DNA of 64,000 nucleotides. It comes from Aliisedimentitalea scapharcae (GTDB taxonomy: Bacteria; Pseudomonadota; Alphaproteobacteria; Rhodobacterales; Rhodobacteraceae). The notes under the pieces were generated by a model. That model ran no database searches. It was not told the DNA's origin and worked only from the letters and a program-made list of their open reading frames with translations. The position numbers and the translations under genes are program-made. The stretch's first letter is position 1; every line of letters starts with the position of its first letter. The DNA lies in NCBI RefSeq assembly GCF_045277565.1, contig NZ_CP123584.1, positions 2,604,001-2,668,000 of the forward strand, given 5' to 3'. Shown here in pieces: positions 26,407 through 35,041 of the stretch.

Positions 26407-26520
26407 AGGCATACCTCAAATACTGGACTAACAAAGATCTTGTTGGCCGAGCCTAGCAGCATTTGAGCCTTGCTTCGCGGAATTCTCGATAACTTTCACA
26501 CGTACAGACGCCCGCGCCCG

Positions 26521-26558
26521 CCAGTTCAAACCACACAGTCACGCAGGCCTTGAACTGG
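26521..26558. repeat. Inverted repeat between the XRE and SDR genes
   Basis: ccagttcaa (26521-26529) and ttgaactgg (26550-26558) are perfect 9-bp arms around a 20-base loop. No T tract follows, so it is either an operator or a weak hairpin after the XRE gene. Confidence 0.5.
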
Positions 26559-26628
26559 GAGTCCGTTCGGAACAGGTCATTCGGATGAACCCCAATCGCC
26601 CCAGGTCATCGTGTCGGGGATCTTTGTC

Positions 26629-27252
26629 TCAGGCCAGCGAGGTCACCCACAGGATCGTGGCGTCTTCGTCGCTGACCGAGATCACATTGTGCCCCATGGC
26701 CGCATCGTAATAAGCACTGTCGCCGCGGCGCATGTCGATGGGTTCATAGAATTCTGTATACAGCTTGACCACCCCGGTCAGCACATACATGAATTCTTCG
26801 CCGTCATGGCGTACCCACCCTTCGAATTCTTCCATGTCACGGGCCCGCACACGGGCACGATAAGGCAGCATCTGTTTCTTGGACAGCGCGTCGGCCAGTA
26901 ATTCATGTTCATAGGTCGCGGTGGCATGGGCCGCGCCCTGCCCCGATTTGGTAACCGACAGACGTCCGTTGACCTGACCACGCTGGGGCGGAGTGAAAAG
27001 TTGCGGGACCGAAATCCCTAATCCTTCGGCCAGCTTTTTAAGCGCATCATAAGTGGGCGACATCTGACCGTTTTCGATCTTGGACAGGGTTGAACGCGCC
27101 AGTCCCGCCTTGTTGGCGGCCTGTTCCAGCGTCCAGTCGCGCGCCTTGCGCAATTCGCGTACACGCACCCCCAGATCCAGAGGTTCTGCGTGTTCATCCT
27201 CGCCCGAACTGCGGGCGATGCGGATCAGGGATTTGGGGTCTTTTGACGTCAT
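26629..27252 (-). CDS. XRE-family transcriptional regulator with cupin domain
   Basis: 207 aa. The helix-turn-helix at about residues 28-85 (VRELRKARDWTLEQAANKAG, ARSTLSKIENGQMSPTYDAL) is followed by a C-terminal cupin with RHDGEEFMYVLTGVVKLYTE and DAAMGHNVISVSDEDATILW. This is the MerR-unlike HTH_3-cupin_2 architecture used for small-molecule sensing regulators. It is divergent from the AMP-ligase gene at 27317 with only 64 bases between the starts, so it may control that gene and itself. Confidence 0.9.
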   Translation of the reverse strand: MTSKDPKSLIRIARSSGEDEHAEPLDLGVRVRELRKARDWTLEQAANKAGLARSTLSKIENGQMSPTYDALKKLAEGLGISVPQLFTPPQRGQVNGRLSVTKSGQGAAHATATYEHELLADALSKKQMLPYRARVRARDMEEFEGWVRHDGEEFMYVLTGVVKLYTEFYEPIDMRRGDSAYYDAAMGHNVISVSDEDATILWVTSLA

Positions 27253-27316
27253 GATCGTTCTATACGCACGACGCGAGCCGCTTGCAACGCATCGCGTGTC
27301 GGGCTAGCCAACCGAT

Positions 27317-28825
27317 ATGCTTTCTATTTTTGATCAGGGGCCACCCGCGCCCTGCCCTGACCCATTCAACCTGACCGCTCATGTCCTGCGTCATGCACAG
27401 GACCAGCCGGACAAGATCGCCCTGTCGCTGGTTGGCCCGACCGGGGCCGAGAACTGGAGTTATTCTGACCTGGAAGCTGCGGTGCGTGGCACGGGGACCG
27501 GGTTGCTGAATGCCGGGCTGGCGGCTGGCGACATCATTCTGATGCGGCTGGGCAATACGGTGGAGTTTCCGATTGCCTATCTGGGAGCGATCGCCGCCGG
27601 GTTGGTCCCGGTTCCGACCTCCTCCCAGCTGACCGAATCGGAAACAGCCAAGATAATCGCGGATCTGTCTCCGGCCGCGGTGCTGCGGGACCCGCAGGTC
27701 GCCTGTGCGGATCACGCCAATCAGATTGACATCAAAACGCTGGATTCAATGCGGGCCCTGCCTGCCTGTGCCTATGATCTGGGGGATCCGGATCGGTTGG
27801 CCTATATCGTCTATACATCCGGCACCAGCGGCAAACCCCGCGCAGTGGCCCACGCCCATCGGGCGATCTGGGCCCGGCAGATGATGGTGGATGGTTGGTA
27901 CGGGCTGCGCAACACCGACCGGCTGCTGCATGCGGGCGCGTTCAATTGGACGTATACATTGGGGACCGGGTTGATGGATCCATGGACCATTGGGGCCACT
28001 GCCCTGATCCCGCAACCGGGCACTGATCCGTCCACGCTGGGGTGGTTGCTGGCGCGTCACAAGGCAACGATTTTTGCTGCTGCGCCCGGAGTTTACCGCA
28101 AGATCTTGCAGTCGGACGATGCGATGGAACTGCCCGATCTGCGTCACGGTTTATGTGCCGGCGAAAAGCTGTCACCGCTGTTGCACAAAACCTGGAAAGA
28201 TCGCTCAGGTACCGACCTGTTTGAGGCCTTTGGCATGTCGGAATGCTCGACCTTTGTCTCGTCCTGCCCGGATCACCCCGCCCGCGGCGAGGCACTGGGA
28301 CGTCCACAAGTGGGGCGCAGGGTTGCCATTGTCGGACCTGATGGTCCCGTGCCACAAGGAACCGAAGGCACAATCGCCATCCACCGCTCTGATCCTGGGC
28401 TGATGCTGGGCTATTTGAACGCGCCCAAAGACACCAAGGCCCGATTTCAGGGCGATTGGTTCCTGACCGGCGACCAGGGCGCCATGGCGGTGGACGGTCA
28501 GATCACTTATTTGGGCCGCGCAGATGACATGATGAACGCAGGCGGGTATCGCGTCTCTCCCGTCGAAGTCGAAACCGCGTTGACCGCGCATCCCGGTATA
28601 ACCCAGGTCGGTGCCGCCGCGGTCGAGGTGAAACCCGACACCTATATCATCGCAGCCTTCTATACCGGTCCCAAAGAGTTGACCGCTCAGGACCTGCAAA
28701 GCTTTGCCTCGGACCGCCTGGCCCGTTACAAACAGCCGCGCGCCTACATATATATGGATGCGCTGCCCACCGGGGCGAACAACAAACTGCTGCGCCGCGC
28801 CCTGCCTGCCTATTTCAAAGGATGA
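27317..28825 (+). CDS. AMP-binding acyl-CoA synthetase-like protein (ANL superfamily)
   Basis: 502 aa. Adenylation core with P-loop YTSGTSGKPR (166-175), FGMSECSTF, and GDWFLTGDQGAM; C-terminal hinge and YRVSPVEVE, ending with the catalytic lysine (about K490) in GANNKLLRRAL. It activates a carboxylate to an acyl-adenylate and then to the CoA thioester. It resembles benzoate/short-chain acyl-CoA ligases, but the acid is not deducible. Six bases separate it from the FrnE-like gene, and the XRE-cupin regulator is divergent, so a small regulated unit is likely. Confidence 0.88.
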   Translation: MLSIFDQGPPAPCPDPFNLTAHVLRHAQDQPDKIALSLVGPTGAENWSYSDLEAAVRGTGTGLLNAGLAAGDIILMRLGNTVEFPIAYLGAIAAGLVPVPTSSQLTESETAKIIADLSPAAVLRDPQVACADHANQIDIKTLDSMRALPACAYDLGDPDRLAYIVYTSGTSGKPRAVAHAHRAIWARQMMVDGWYGLRNTDRLLHAGAFNWTYTLGTGLMDPWTIGATALIPQPGTDPSTLGWLLARHKATIFAAAPGVYRKILQSDDAMELPDLRHGLCAGEKLSPLLHKTWKDRSGTDLFEAFGMSECSTFVSSCPDHPARGEALGRPQVGRRVAIVGPDGPVPQGTEGTIAIHRSDPGLMLGYLNAPKDTKARFQGDWFLTGDQGAMAVDGQITYLGRADDMMNAGGYRVSPVEVETALTAHPGITQVGAAAVEVKPDTYIIAAFYTGPKELTAQDLQSFASDRLARYKQPRAYIYMDALPTGANNKLLRRALPAYFKG

Positions 28826-28831
28826 CCCCCC

Positions 28832-29482
28832 ATGACCGTCAAGCTCGACATCCTGTCCGACCCGATCTGTCCCTGGTGCTATATCGGCAAGACCCATCTG
28901 GACGCCGCGTTGACCCAGGTGCCCGACCACCCATTTGTCATTGAATGGCATCCGTTTCAGCTGAACCCGGACATGCCGTCGGACGGTATGGACCGGCGCG
29001 CTTATCTCGAAGGGAAGTTCGGCGGCAAGGAAGGCGCTGTTCGCGCCTATGCCCCGGTTGTTGAAAACGCCGAAAAGGCCGGGTTGAACATCGACTTTGA
29101 AGCGATGAAGCGCACGCCCAACACATTGGACGCGCATCGGCTGATCCATTGGGCCGGAATCGAAGGCAAACAAACGGAAATCGTCGACGCCCTGTTCAAG
29201 GCCTATTTCGAAGACGGTCGCGATATCGGGGATCATGACGTGCTGGCGGATCTTGCGGATAATGTCGGCATGGACGCATCGGTTGTGCGCAAACTGCTGC
29301 AATCGGACAGTGACGCCCAAAGCATCCGCGACCGTGACGCCCACAGCCGCAAGATGGGGGTGAATTCGGTTCCGACCTATATCGTCGCCAACAAACACGC
29401 GGTGCCGGGATCACAGCCCCCCGAATTATGGGTCAAGGTGATTGGCGACATCATGGAGCAACTGGACGGGGATGACAGTTGA
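28832..29482 (+). CDS. DsbA-family oxidoreductase, FrnE/2-hydroxychromene-2-carboxylate isomerase-like
   Basis: 216-aa cytosolic thioredoxin-fold protein without signal peptide. Active-site C13-P-W-C16 in DPICPWCYIGK, followed by the helical insertion, and the cis-Pro loop region MGVNSVPTYIVANKHAVPG. FrnE-type proteins are disulfide oxidoreductases or glutathione-linked enzymes; a substrate is not evident. It lies between the ligase gene and the K+ channel gene, whose TTG start overlaps its stop. Confidence 0.88.
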   Translation: MTVKLDILSDPICPWCYIGKTHLDAALTQVPDHPFVIEWHPFQLNPDMPSDGMDRRAYLEGKFGGKEGAVRAYAPVVENAEKAGLNIDFEAMKRTPNTLDAHRLIHWAGIEGKQTEIVDALFKAYFEDGRDIGDHDVLADLADNVGMDASVVRKLLQSDSDAQSIRDRDAHSRKMGVNSVPTYIVANKHAVPGSQPPELWVKVIGDIMEQLDGDDS

Positions 29483-29841
29483 AGCAATTCAAGCTTTCTA
29501 CCATTCTACTCAGCCTGATAGCAGTGGTGCTGTCAGGCACGATCTTCTTTCGTCTCGTTGAAGGCTGGACCTGGCTGGACAGCTACTTTTTTACCGTGAT
29601 CACCATTTCCACCGTCGGGTATGGCGAATTGGTTCCGGCCACAGCATTGGGCAAGATCGGGACGACGTTTCTAATCTTTGGCGGGCTGGGCGTTTTTGCA
29701 GTTGCGATACGCGAATTTGCCAACTTTCACATGCAAAAACGGGAAGAACACACCGAATGGCTGGTTGGCCACCTTGGCCACCGCAAGGCTGACCAAGACC
29801 CCCCGGCCGCCAATGAAGACGAACAACCCGATCCCCATTGA
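29479..29841 (+). CDS. Small two-helix potassium channel
   Basis: 120 aa with two transmembrane helices (about 8-25 and 58-80) flanking a pore loop containing the selectivity filter TVGYG (45-49) in FTVITISTVGYGELVPAT, typical of Ion_trans_2/KcsA-like subunits. The C-terminal tail is short and acidic, with no RCK domain. The start is a TTG overlapping the FrnE stop (TTGA); a GGACGGGG stretch precedes it. It probably forms a tetrameric K+ pore in the inner membrane. Confidence 0.85.
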   Translation: MKQFKLSTILLSLIAVVLSGTIFFRLVEGWTWLDSYFFTVITISTVGYGELVPATALGKIGTTFLIFGGLGVFAVAIREFANFHMQKREEHTEWLVGHLGHRKADQDPPAANEDEQPDPH

Positions 29842-30017
29842 CGCACAAAAACTGACTCAAGGTCTTTTACATGTGCACAGTTATCTGTGCATCGGCGAAC
29901 TGGAAACTGCCCAAAAAACATGATACCGCTGCCCCAGCGTGACCGGAGATTTCACTCCTTGCCCACCCCGGCTTATCTGGGGCCAGCCCGCGCTTTCGAA
30001 ACAGATTGGAGCGGTCC

Positions 30018-31225
30018 ATGAGCCACCGAATGCATCGGGCGGAATTTGTTGCGTTGATCGCGATGATGTTTGCCACCATCGCTTTTTCCATAGACTCGAT
30101 GTTACCGGCCCTGCCCGAAATCGGTGGGGAACTCAGCCCCGATGACCTGAATCGGGCCCAATTGATCCTGACCTCTTTTGTGTTGGGCATGGGGGTCGGT
30201 ACGTTTTTTACCGGACCTCTGTCTGACAGTTTCGGGCGCAAACCAGTGATCTATGGGGGGCGGCATTGTATATCCTGGCCAGCTTTGTGGCCTGGACCAG
30301 TTCGTCGCTCGAAGTGGTACTGGCCGCAAGGATTGCCCAGGGTCTGGGTGCCGCGGGTCCGCGTGTTGTGGCAATGGCGGTTGTGCGTGACCTGTTTTCA
30401 GGGCGCGAAATGGCGCGGATCGTGTCTATTGCTATGATGATCTTTACCCTCGTTCCTGCGGTGGCACCATTGTTGGGCGCAGGCATTATAGCCATAACAG
30501 GATGGCGCGGCATCTTTCTTGCCTTCATCCTGTTCTCGATGATTTCGGTGTTCTGGTTGGGTCTGCGTCTGCCTGAATCCCTGCCGCGCGAAAACCGCCG
30601 TCCGTTCCGGGGACCGCTGCTGGTCAAGGCCGTCGGAGAAATGTTTGCCCACCCCAGTGTCCGCCTTTCGATCCTGGTCCAAAGCCTGTGTCTGGGAACG
30701 CTGTTCACCATGCTCACCATGGTGCAGCCCGTCTATGACGTGGTTTATGACCGGGCCGACAGCTTTCCCATCTGGTTTGGTGGGGTTGCCATTGTGTCCG
30801 GCTCGGCAAGTCTGTTGAACGCCGCGCTGGTGGTGCGATTGGGGATGCGCCGGATGGTCACCTGGACCTTGGGTGTTCAGATCCTGCTGAGCGGTGTGAT
30901 GCTGGTTGCCGGGGGCATGGACCTGTCCCAGGACGCGGGTTTTGGTTTGTTTGTGTTCTGGCAGACCAGCATCTTTTTCATGGCCGGCACCACGCTGGGC
31001 AACCTCAACGCCATGGCGATGGAGCCGATGGGCCATATCGCGGGCATGGCGGCTTCGGTCATTGGTGCGATTTCGACCGTGATCGCGGCCGCAATCGCAG
31101 CCCCCATTGGTCAGATGTTCAATGGTTCCCTGTTCCCGCTGACAGCTGGGATCCTGGTCATGTGCATCCTTGCCTATGGATTGATGCTGTACATGGGGCG
31201 TGTGGAGAACCGTCTGCCTGCCTGA
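30018..31225 (+). pseudogene. Bcr/CflA-type MFS drug transporter, frameshifted
   Basis: From ATG 30018 (GGAGC six bases upstream) the frame encodes the first MFS helices: DSMLPALPEIG and GPLSDSFGRKPVIYGG (the conserved loop between helices 2 and 3). In the six-G run at 30256-30261 the correct frame changes by one base. The remainder, ALYILASFVAW through GRVENRLPA, continues in the other frame to 31225. With one G added, a normal 12-helix protein of about 403 aa results. As written, the product would stop early. Confidence 0.85.
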
Positions 31226-31283
31226 CCCCTATAAAAAATGCGGCTGATCCCCTATTCTTTCGGCCATTGTGGGGGAAATAGAT

Positions 31284-32939
31284 ATGAACGAATATTATGA
31301 ACTGGGCAATTACAGTTGCCCTGTGACCACCCAATCACCCAAAGCCCAACTGTGGTTTGATCGCGGCCTGATCTGGACGTATGGGTACAATCACGAAGAA
31401 GCCGTGCGCTGTTTTCAAAAGGCGCTGGAACATGATCCCGAATGCGCGATGGCCCATTGGGGCGTCGCCTATTCCGCCGGACCCAATTACAATATGCCCT
31501 GGCAGCTGTTTGATGCCGAAGGGCGTGCGACGGCGCTGGCGACTTCGTATGACGCAACGCAGGCGGCGCTCTCTTGCTTGGACGGGTGCACTGCGGCCGA
31601 AGTAGCGCTGATCCGTGCCCTGCCCGCCCGCTATCCCCAACGCGAACTTGTCGAAGACATGCACCCCTGGAACCATGATTTTGCCGATGCGATGCGTGCG
31701 GCATTTGCCAAGGTGCCCGACCACCTGGACCTGCGCACAGTCTATGCCGAAAGCCTGCTCAACCTGACCCCCTGGCAAATGTGGGATCTGAAAACGGGTG
31801 AACCAGCCAAAGGTGCCGCCACGGTGGAGGCGCAGGACGTCATGGAAACGGCCATGGCCCAGGATCCGGACGCCATGGCCCATCCCGGCCTGCTGCATCT
31901 CTATGTACATTTGATGGAGATGTCGCCGACACCGGAAAAGGCTCTCAAGGCCGGGGATATTCTTCGCACGCTGGTCCCAGATGCTGGCCACCTGGTCCAT
32001 ATGCCCACTCATATCGATGTGCAGTGCGGTCATTTTCACAACGTCGTGTATTGGAATCAAAAAGCCATCGAGGCGGACCTGAAGTATTATGCCCGCGAAG
32101 GCGCATTCAACATTTACACCGGCTATCGTCAGCACAATTACCACTTCGTCATCTATGGCGCATTGTTTCTGGGACAGATGGGCCCGGCGTTGCAGGCCAA
32201 TCAAGGGATGTGGGACACCACGCCCATCGAGATGTTGCAGGTCGAAAGCCCGCCGATGGCCGATTATTTCGAAAGCTATATGTCCATGGGACCGCATATT
32301 CTGATCCGGTTTGGGCGGTGGCAGGAGTGCATCGCACTGGAGCTGCCCAAAGACCCGGATTTGTTCTGCACCCTGACTGCCACGGTCCATTATGCCCGCG
32401 CCATCGGATATGCCGCCACCGGATGCGTCGCCGAGGCCGAAGCCGAAGAGGCGTTGTTTCTGGCGGCCAAGGCACGCGTGCCAGACACCCGCCTCCTGCA
32501 CAACAACTGTGTTTCGGATCTGCTTGAAATCGCGACACAAATGCTGCGTGGCGAGATCGAGTACCGCAAGGGAAATCATGACGTCGCCTATGCGCATCTG
32601 CGTAAATCTGTCGAACTGGACGACACGTTGCCGTATGACGAACCTTGGGGCTGGATGCAGCCGACACGCCACGCGTTGGGTGCGCTTCTGTTCGAACAGG
32701 GACGCGTCGCAGAGGCCGAAGCCGTCTACCGCGAAGATCTGGGGCTGGGTGGCAGCCTGTCTCGGGCATCCATTCATCCCGATAATGTCTGGTCTCTCAA
32801 AGGGTTGCACGACTGTCTTGTGGCACGCGGCGACACGATTGAATTGCCTCAGATCAAACAGCGTCTGGATCTGGCACAGTCTCGGGCCGATGCTGGTATC
32901 CGGGCTTCGTGCGGCTGTGCGCAGGTTGCCATGACGTAA
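31284..32939 (+). CDS. TPR-repeat protein of unknown function
   Basis: 551 aa, GGGGGA upstream of ATG 31284. TPR-like helix pairs are visible near residues 30-60 (YGYNHEEAVRCFQKALEHDP) and 420-500 (RGEIEYRKGNHDVAYAHLRK, FEQGRVAEAEAVYREDL). The middle is rich in histidines and aromatics, notably LVHMPTHIDVQCGHFHN and YRQHNYHFVIYG, which could bind metal or ligand. The C-terminus carries CGC. It has no signal peptide. The family is widely conserved in bacteria, but I know of no characterised member. Monocistronic by context. Confidence 0.8.
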   Translation: MNEYYELGNYSCPVTTQSPKAQLWFDRGLIWTYGYNHEEAVRCFQKALEHDPECAMAHWGVAYSAGPNYNMPWQLFDAEGRATALATSYDATQAALSCLDGCTAAEVALIRALPARYPQRELVEDMHPWNHDFADAMRAAFAKVPDHLDLRTVYAESLLNLTPWQMWDLKTGEPAKGAATVEAQDVMETAMAQDPDAMAHPGLLHLYVHLMEMSPTPEKALKAGDILRTLVPDAGHLVHMPTHIDVQCGHFHNVVYWNQKAIEADLKYYAREGAFNIYTGYRQHNYHFVIYGALFLGQMGPALQANQGMWDTTPIEMLQVESPPMADYFESYMSMGPHILIRFGRWQECIALELPKDPDLFCTLTATVHYARAIGYAATGCVAEAEAEEALFLAAKARVPDTRLLHNNCVSDLLEIATQMLRGEIEYRKGNHDVAYAHLRKSVELDDTLPYDEPWGWMQPTRHALGALLFEQGRVAEAEAVYREDLGLGGSLSRASIHPDNVWSLKGLHDCLVARGDTIELPQIKQRLDLAQSRADAGIRASCGCAQVAMT

Positions 32940-33029
32940 GGACCCCAAAAGCCCGAGGGACAATTTCCTTGCCGAAAGCCACGGCTTGCTCATAACATGG
33001 TTGTGAGCGTCTTATTAGGGACTTTCAAT

Positions 33030-33845
33030 ATGTTAGCTATTTCAACCTTACGACGTGTCGCACTTGGTGTTGTGTTCGCGCTTCCATTTGCCACTGCATT
33101 GCCAGCTGAAACGGCAGACAATACCGGTCCGGCCGACGATCCGATCGACGCCCAGGCGCGCGACCTGATCCAGGCGGCAACCGATTTTCTCTCCAACCAG
33201 GACAAGCTGCAGGTCAATTGGTTCGTGACCTATGACACCGTTGTCGATGGCCGCGAGAAACTGACCGATGTCCGAAGCGGCTTCACCTTTCTTTCCCGGT
33301 CAGAAGGGTTTGTTTCCGCAACGGAAAATGGGCTCAAGAGCCGGGATTTCTATTTTGATGGAGCCGCATTTTACATCGTTGATCCGGATGCAAATTCCTA
33401 TGTTCTGGCCCCATTCGAAGGGTCGTATGAAGATCTGATTGTCCGCATTCGCGACGAATACGATATGGCGCTGCCGATCTGGTCCATTCTTTCGAACCGG
33501 TCCAAAGGTGAATGGCTGGAATCCGCCGAAAGCGCCGCCTATCTGGGCGTGACCCGGATTGCCGGTCGCGAAGTCCATCATATCGCCGCGTCCAACTATG
33601 ATCACGACTGGCAGCTGTGGATTTCGACCGATGCAGAGCGCCCCGAGCTGGTCATGCTGGTTGGCACCGATCCCTACCAACAGGGATGGCCGCAATACCG
33701 GGTGTATTTCCACGACTGGGTGTTTGACCCGGATTATGATCCCAATGTCTTCGCCTACACACCAGACGAAGACGCAAGCCGCATGGCCTGGCCAAAACCT
33801 GTCCTTGACGATGCAAATTCCGGTCCGCAAGAGGGAGACGAGTGA
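33030..33845 (+). CDS. DUF2092 periplasmic protein
   Basis: 271 aa; ATG 33030 is preferred (AGGGA eight bases upstream) over the in-frame ATG at 32997. The signal peptide ends at LPAETA. The mature part is all-beta (VNWFVTYDTVVDGREKLTDV, REVHHIAASNYDHDWQLWIS), similar to the LolA/LppX-like fold of DUF2092, whose members are thought to carry lipids; this is inference. Its TGA overlaps the ATG of the next gene, so the two are translated as a unit. Confidence 0.8.
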   Translation: MLAISTLRRVALGVVFALPFATALPAETADNTGPADDPIDAQARDLIQAATDFLSNQDKLQVNWFVTYDTVVDGREKLTDVRSGFTFLSRSEGFVSATENGLKSRDFYFDGAAFYIVDPDANSYVLAPFEGSYEDLIVRIRDEYDMALPIWSILSNRSKGEWLESAESAAYLGVTRIAGREVHHIAASNYDHDWQLWISTDAERPELVMLVGTDPYQQGWPQYRVYFHDWVFDPDYDPNVFAYTPDEDASRMAWPKPVLDDANSGPQEGDE

Positions 33846-35020
33846 TGTTCAGGTCATTGAAGCAAGCATTCCTCGGATTGGTGATCATGGCTCTGGCCAT
33901 TGGTACCTCGCCCGAAAGCGTAATCCGGCTGGCTCCGTCCGCAGATTGGGCCGAAGCCCGGGGCGGGCACGGTCGCGCCGGTGGATTTTCCGGTGGCGGT
34001 GCACGCAGCCGGCCTTCTGGCGGAGCACGGTCCCGTCCCGCAACGTCACGTCCGTCCAACCGTGCAACGCGCCCGGCCACAAGCCGACCCAGCACACGGC
34101 CTGCAACCAGCCGGCCCAGCACCCGTCCTGCCCAGGCGCGCCCCGCACCCAGCCGTCCCAGTGCGGGAACCCGGCCAAACCGACCCGAAGCCGGCACCCG
34201 CCCCAGCAATCGGCCCGCCGGTGCCAGACCGCCAGGGTCTCGTCCACCAGGTTCACGTCCACCAGGCGCAGCACATCGCCCCGGTGCCCGTCCGCCCGGA
34301 CACCGCCCGCCCGGTACGCGCCCACCCGGCGTGCGCCCCCCTATTCACCGGCCGCCAGGATATCGCCCACCGGGATATCGTCCGCCCGGATATCGCCCGC
34401 CTTATTACCGGCCACCGTATTACCGTCCGCCGCACAGCCATTGGGGACCCTATCATTATAACCCCAGCTGGGGCTGGTTCTTTACAGCGGCGATCGTCGG
34501 TTCCACCTTGGTCTATGCCTCGAACCTGCCCGAAGACCAGGACTGTCAAAAGGTTCAGGATGGCGGAGAGACGCTGTATCAATGTGACGGTGTTCTGTAC
34601 CGGTCGACCTACTATCAGGACGAACAAGTCTATGAGATCGTGTCCGACGCACCGGGAGAAAAAACTGCGGAACCGACCTCGGTCATTGGTCTGTCTCTGA
34701 CGGAACCCATGACTCGTGGGGCGGTCGTGCGCTCGTTGCAGATGGCCCTGACCGAAGCCGGATATGACACCGGTGGTACAGATGGCGTCTTTGGCAGCGG
34801 AACTGAAACCGCACTTCAGTGGTTCCAGTATGATTATGAACTGGAGCCAACCGGGTTCGTCGATCAGATGACAGCCTACAAGCTGGGGCTGGCCGAAGCT
34901 CCTCCCGAAGCGGCTGAACCAACCACACCTGCACCTGCACCTGCTCCGGCAACACCAGAAACGCCAACAACGGTTGAAGAGCCTGCGGCTGTCGAAGACC
35001 CCACCCCGGCGCAGGACTAA
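33845..35020 (+). CDS. Secreted proline/arginine-rich protein with peptidoglycan-binding domain
   Basis: 391 aa. The signal peptide is followed by a GGHGRAGGFSGGGA stretch and a long low-complexity region (about residues 45-205) of degenerate repeats: RPSTRPATS, then RPPGSRPPGS, RPPGYRPPGY and YYRPP. Next come WFFTAAIVGSTLVYAS, a Cys pair region (CQKVQDGGETLYQC) and a PG_binding_1 domain at about 305-350 (RGAVVRSLQMALTEAGYDTG). It ends in an Ala/Pro/Glu-rich tail. The start ATG overlaps the DUF2092 stop. The cationic repeat could bind the cell wall or polyanions; that is inference. Confidence 0.82.
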   Translation: MFRSLKQAFLGLVIMALAIGTSPESVIRLAPSADWAEARGGHGRAGGFSGGGARSRPSGGARSRPATSRPSNRATRPATSRPSTRPATSRPSTRPAQARPAPSRPSAGTRPNRPEAGTRPSNRPAGARPPGSRPPGSRPPGAAHRPGARPPGHRPPGTRPPGVRPPIHRPPGYRPPGYRPPGYRPPYYRPPYYRPPHSHWGPYHYNPSWGWFFTAAIVGSTLVYASNLPEDQDCQKVQDGGETLYQCDGVLYRSTYYQDEQVYEIVSDAPGEKTAEPTSVIGLSLTEPMTRGAVVRSLQMALTEAGYDTGGTDGVFGSGTETALQWFQYDYELEPTGFVDQMTAYKLGLAEAPPEAAEPTTPAPAPAPATPETPTTVEEPAAVEDPTPAQD

Positions 35021-35041
35021 AGTTGGAATTAAAAGACGGAA

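Noticed and set aside
31335..32993. Minus-strand open frame of 552 codons antisense to the TPR gene
   Set aside because: The plus strand has the TPR signatures, ribosome-binding site and plausible start; the minus frame has no recognisable motif.
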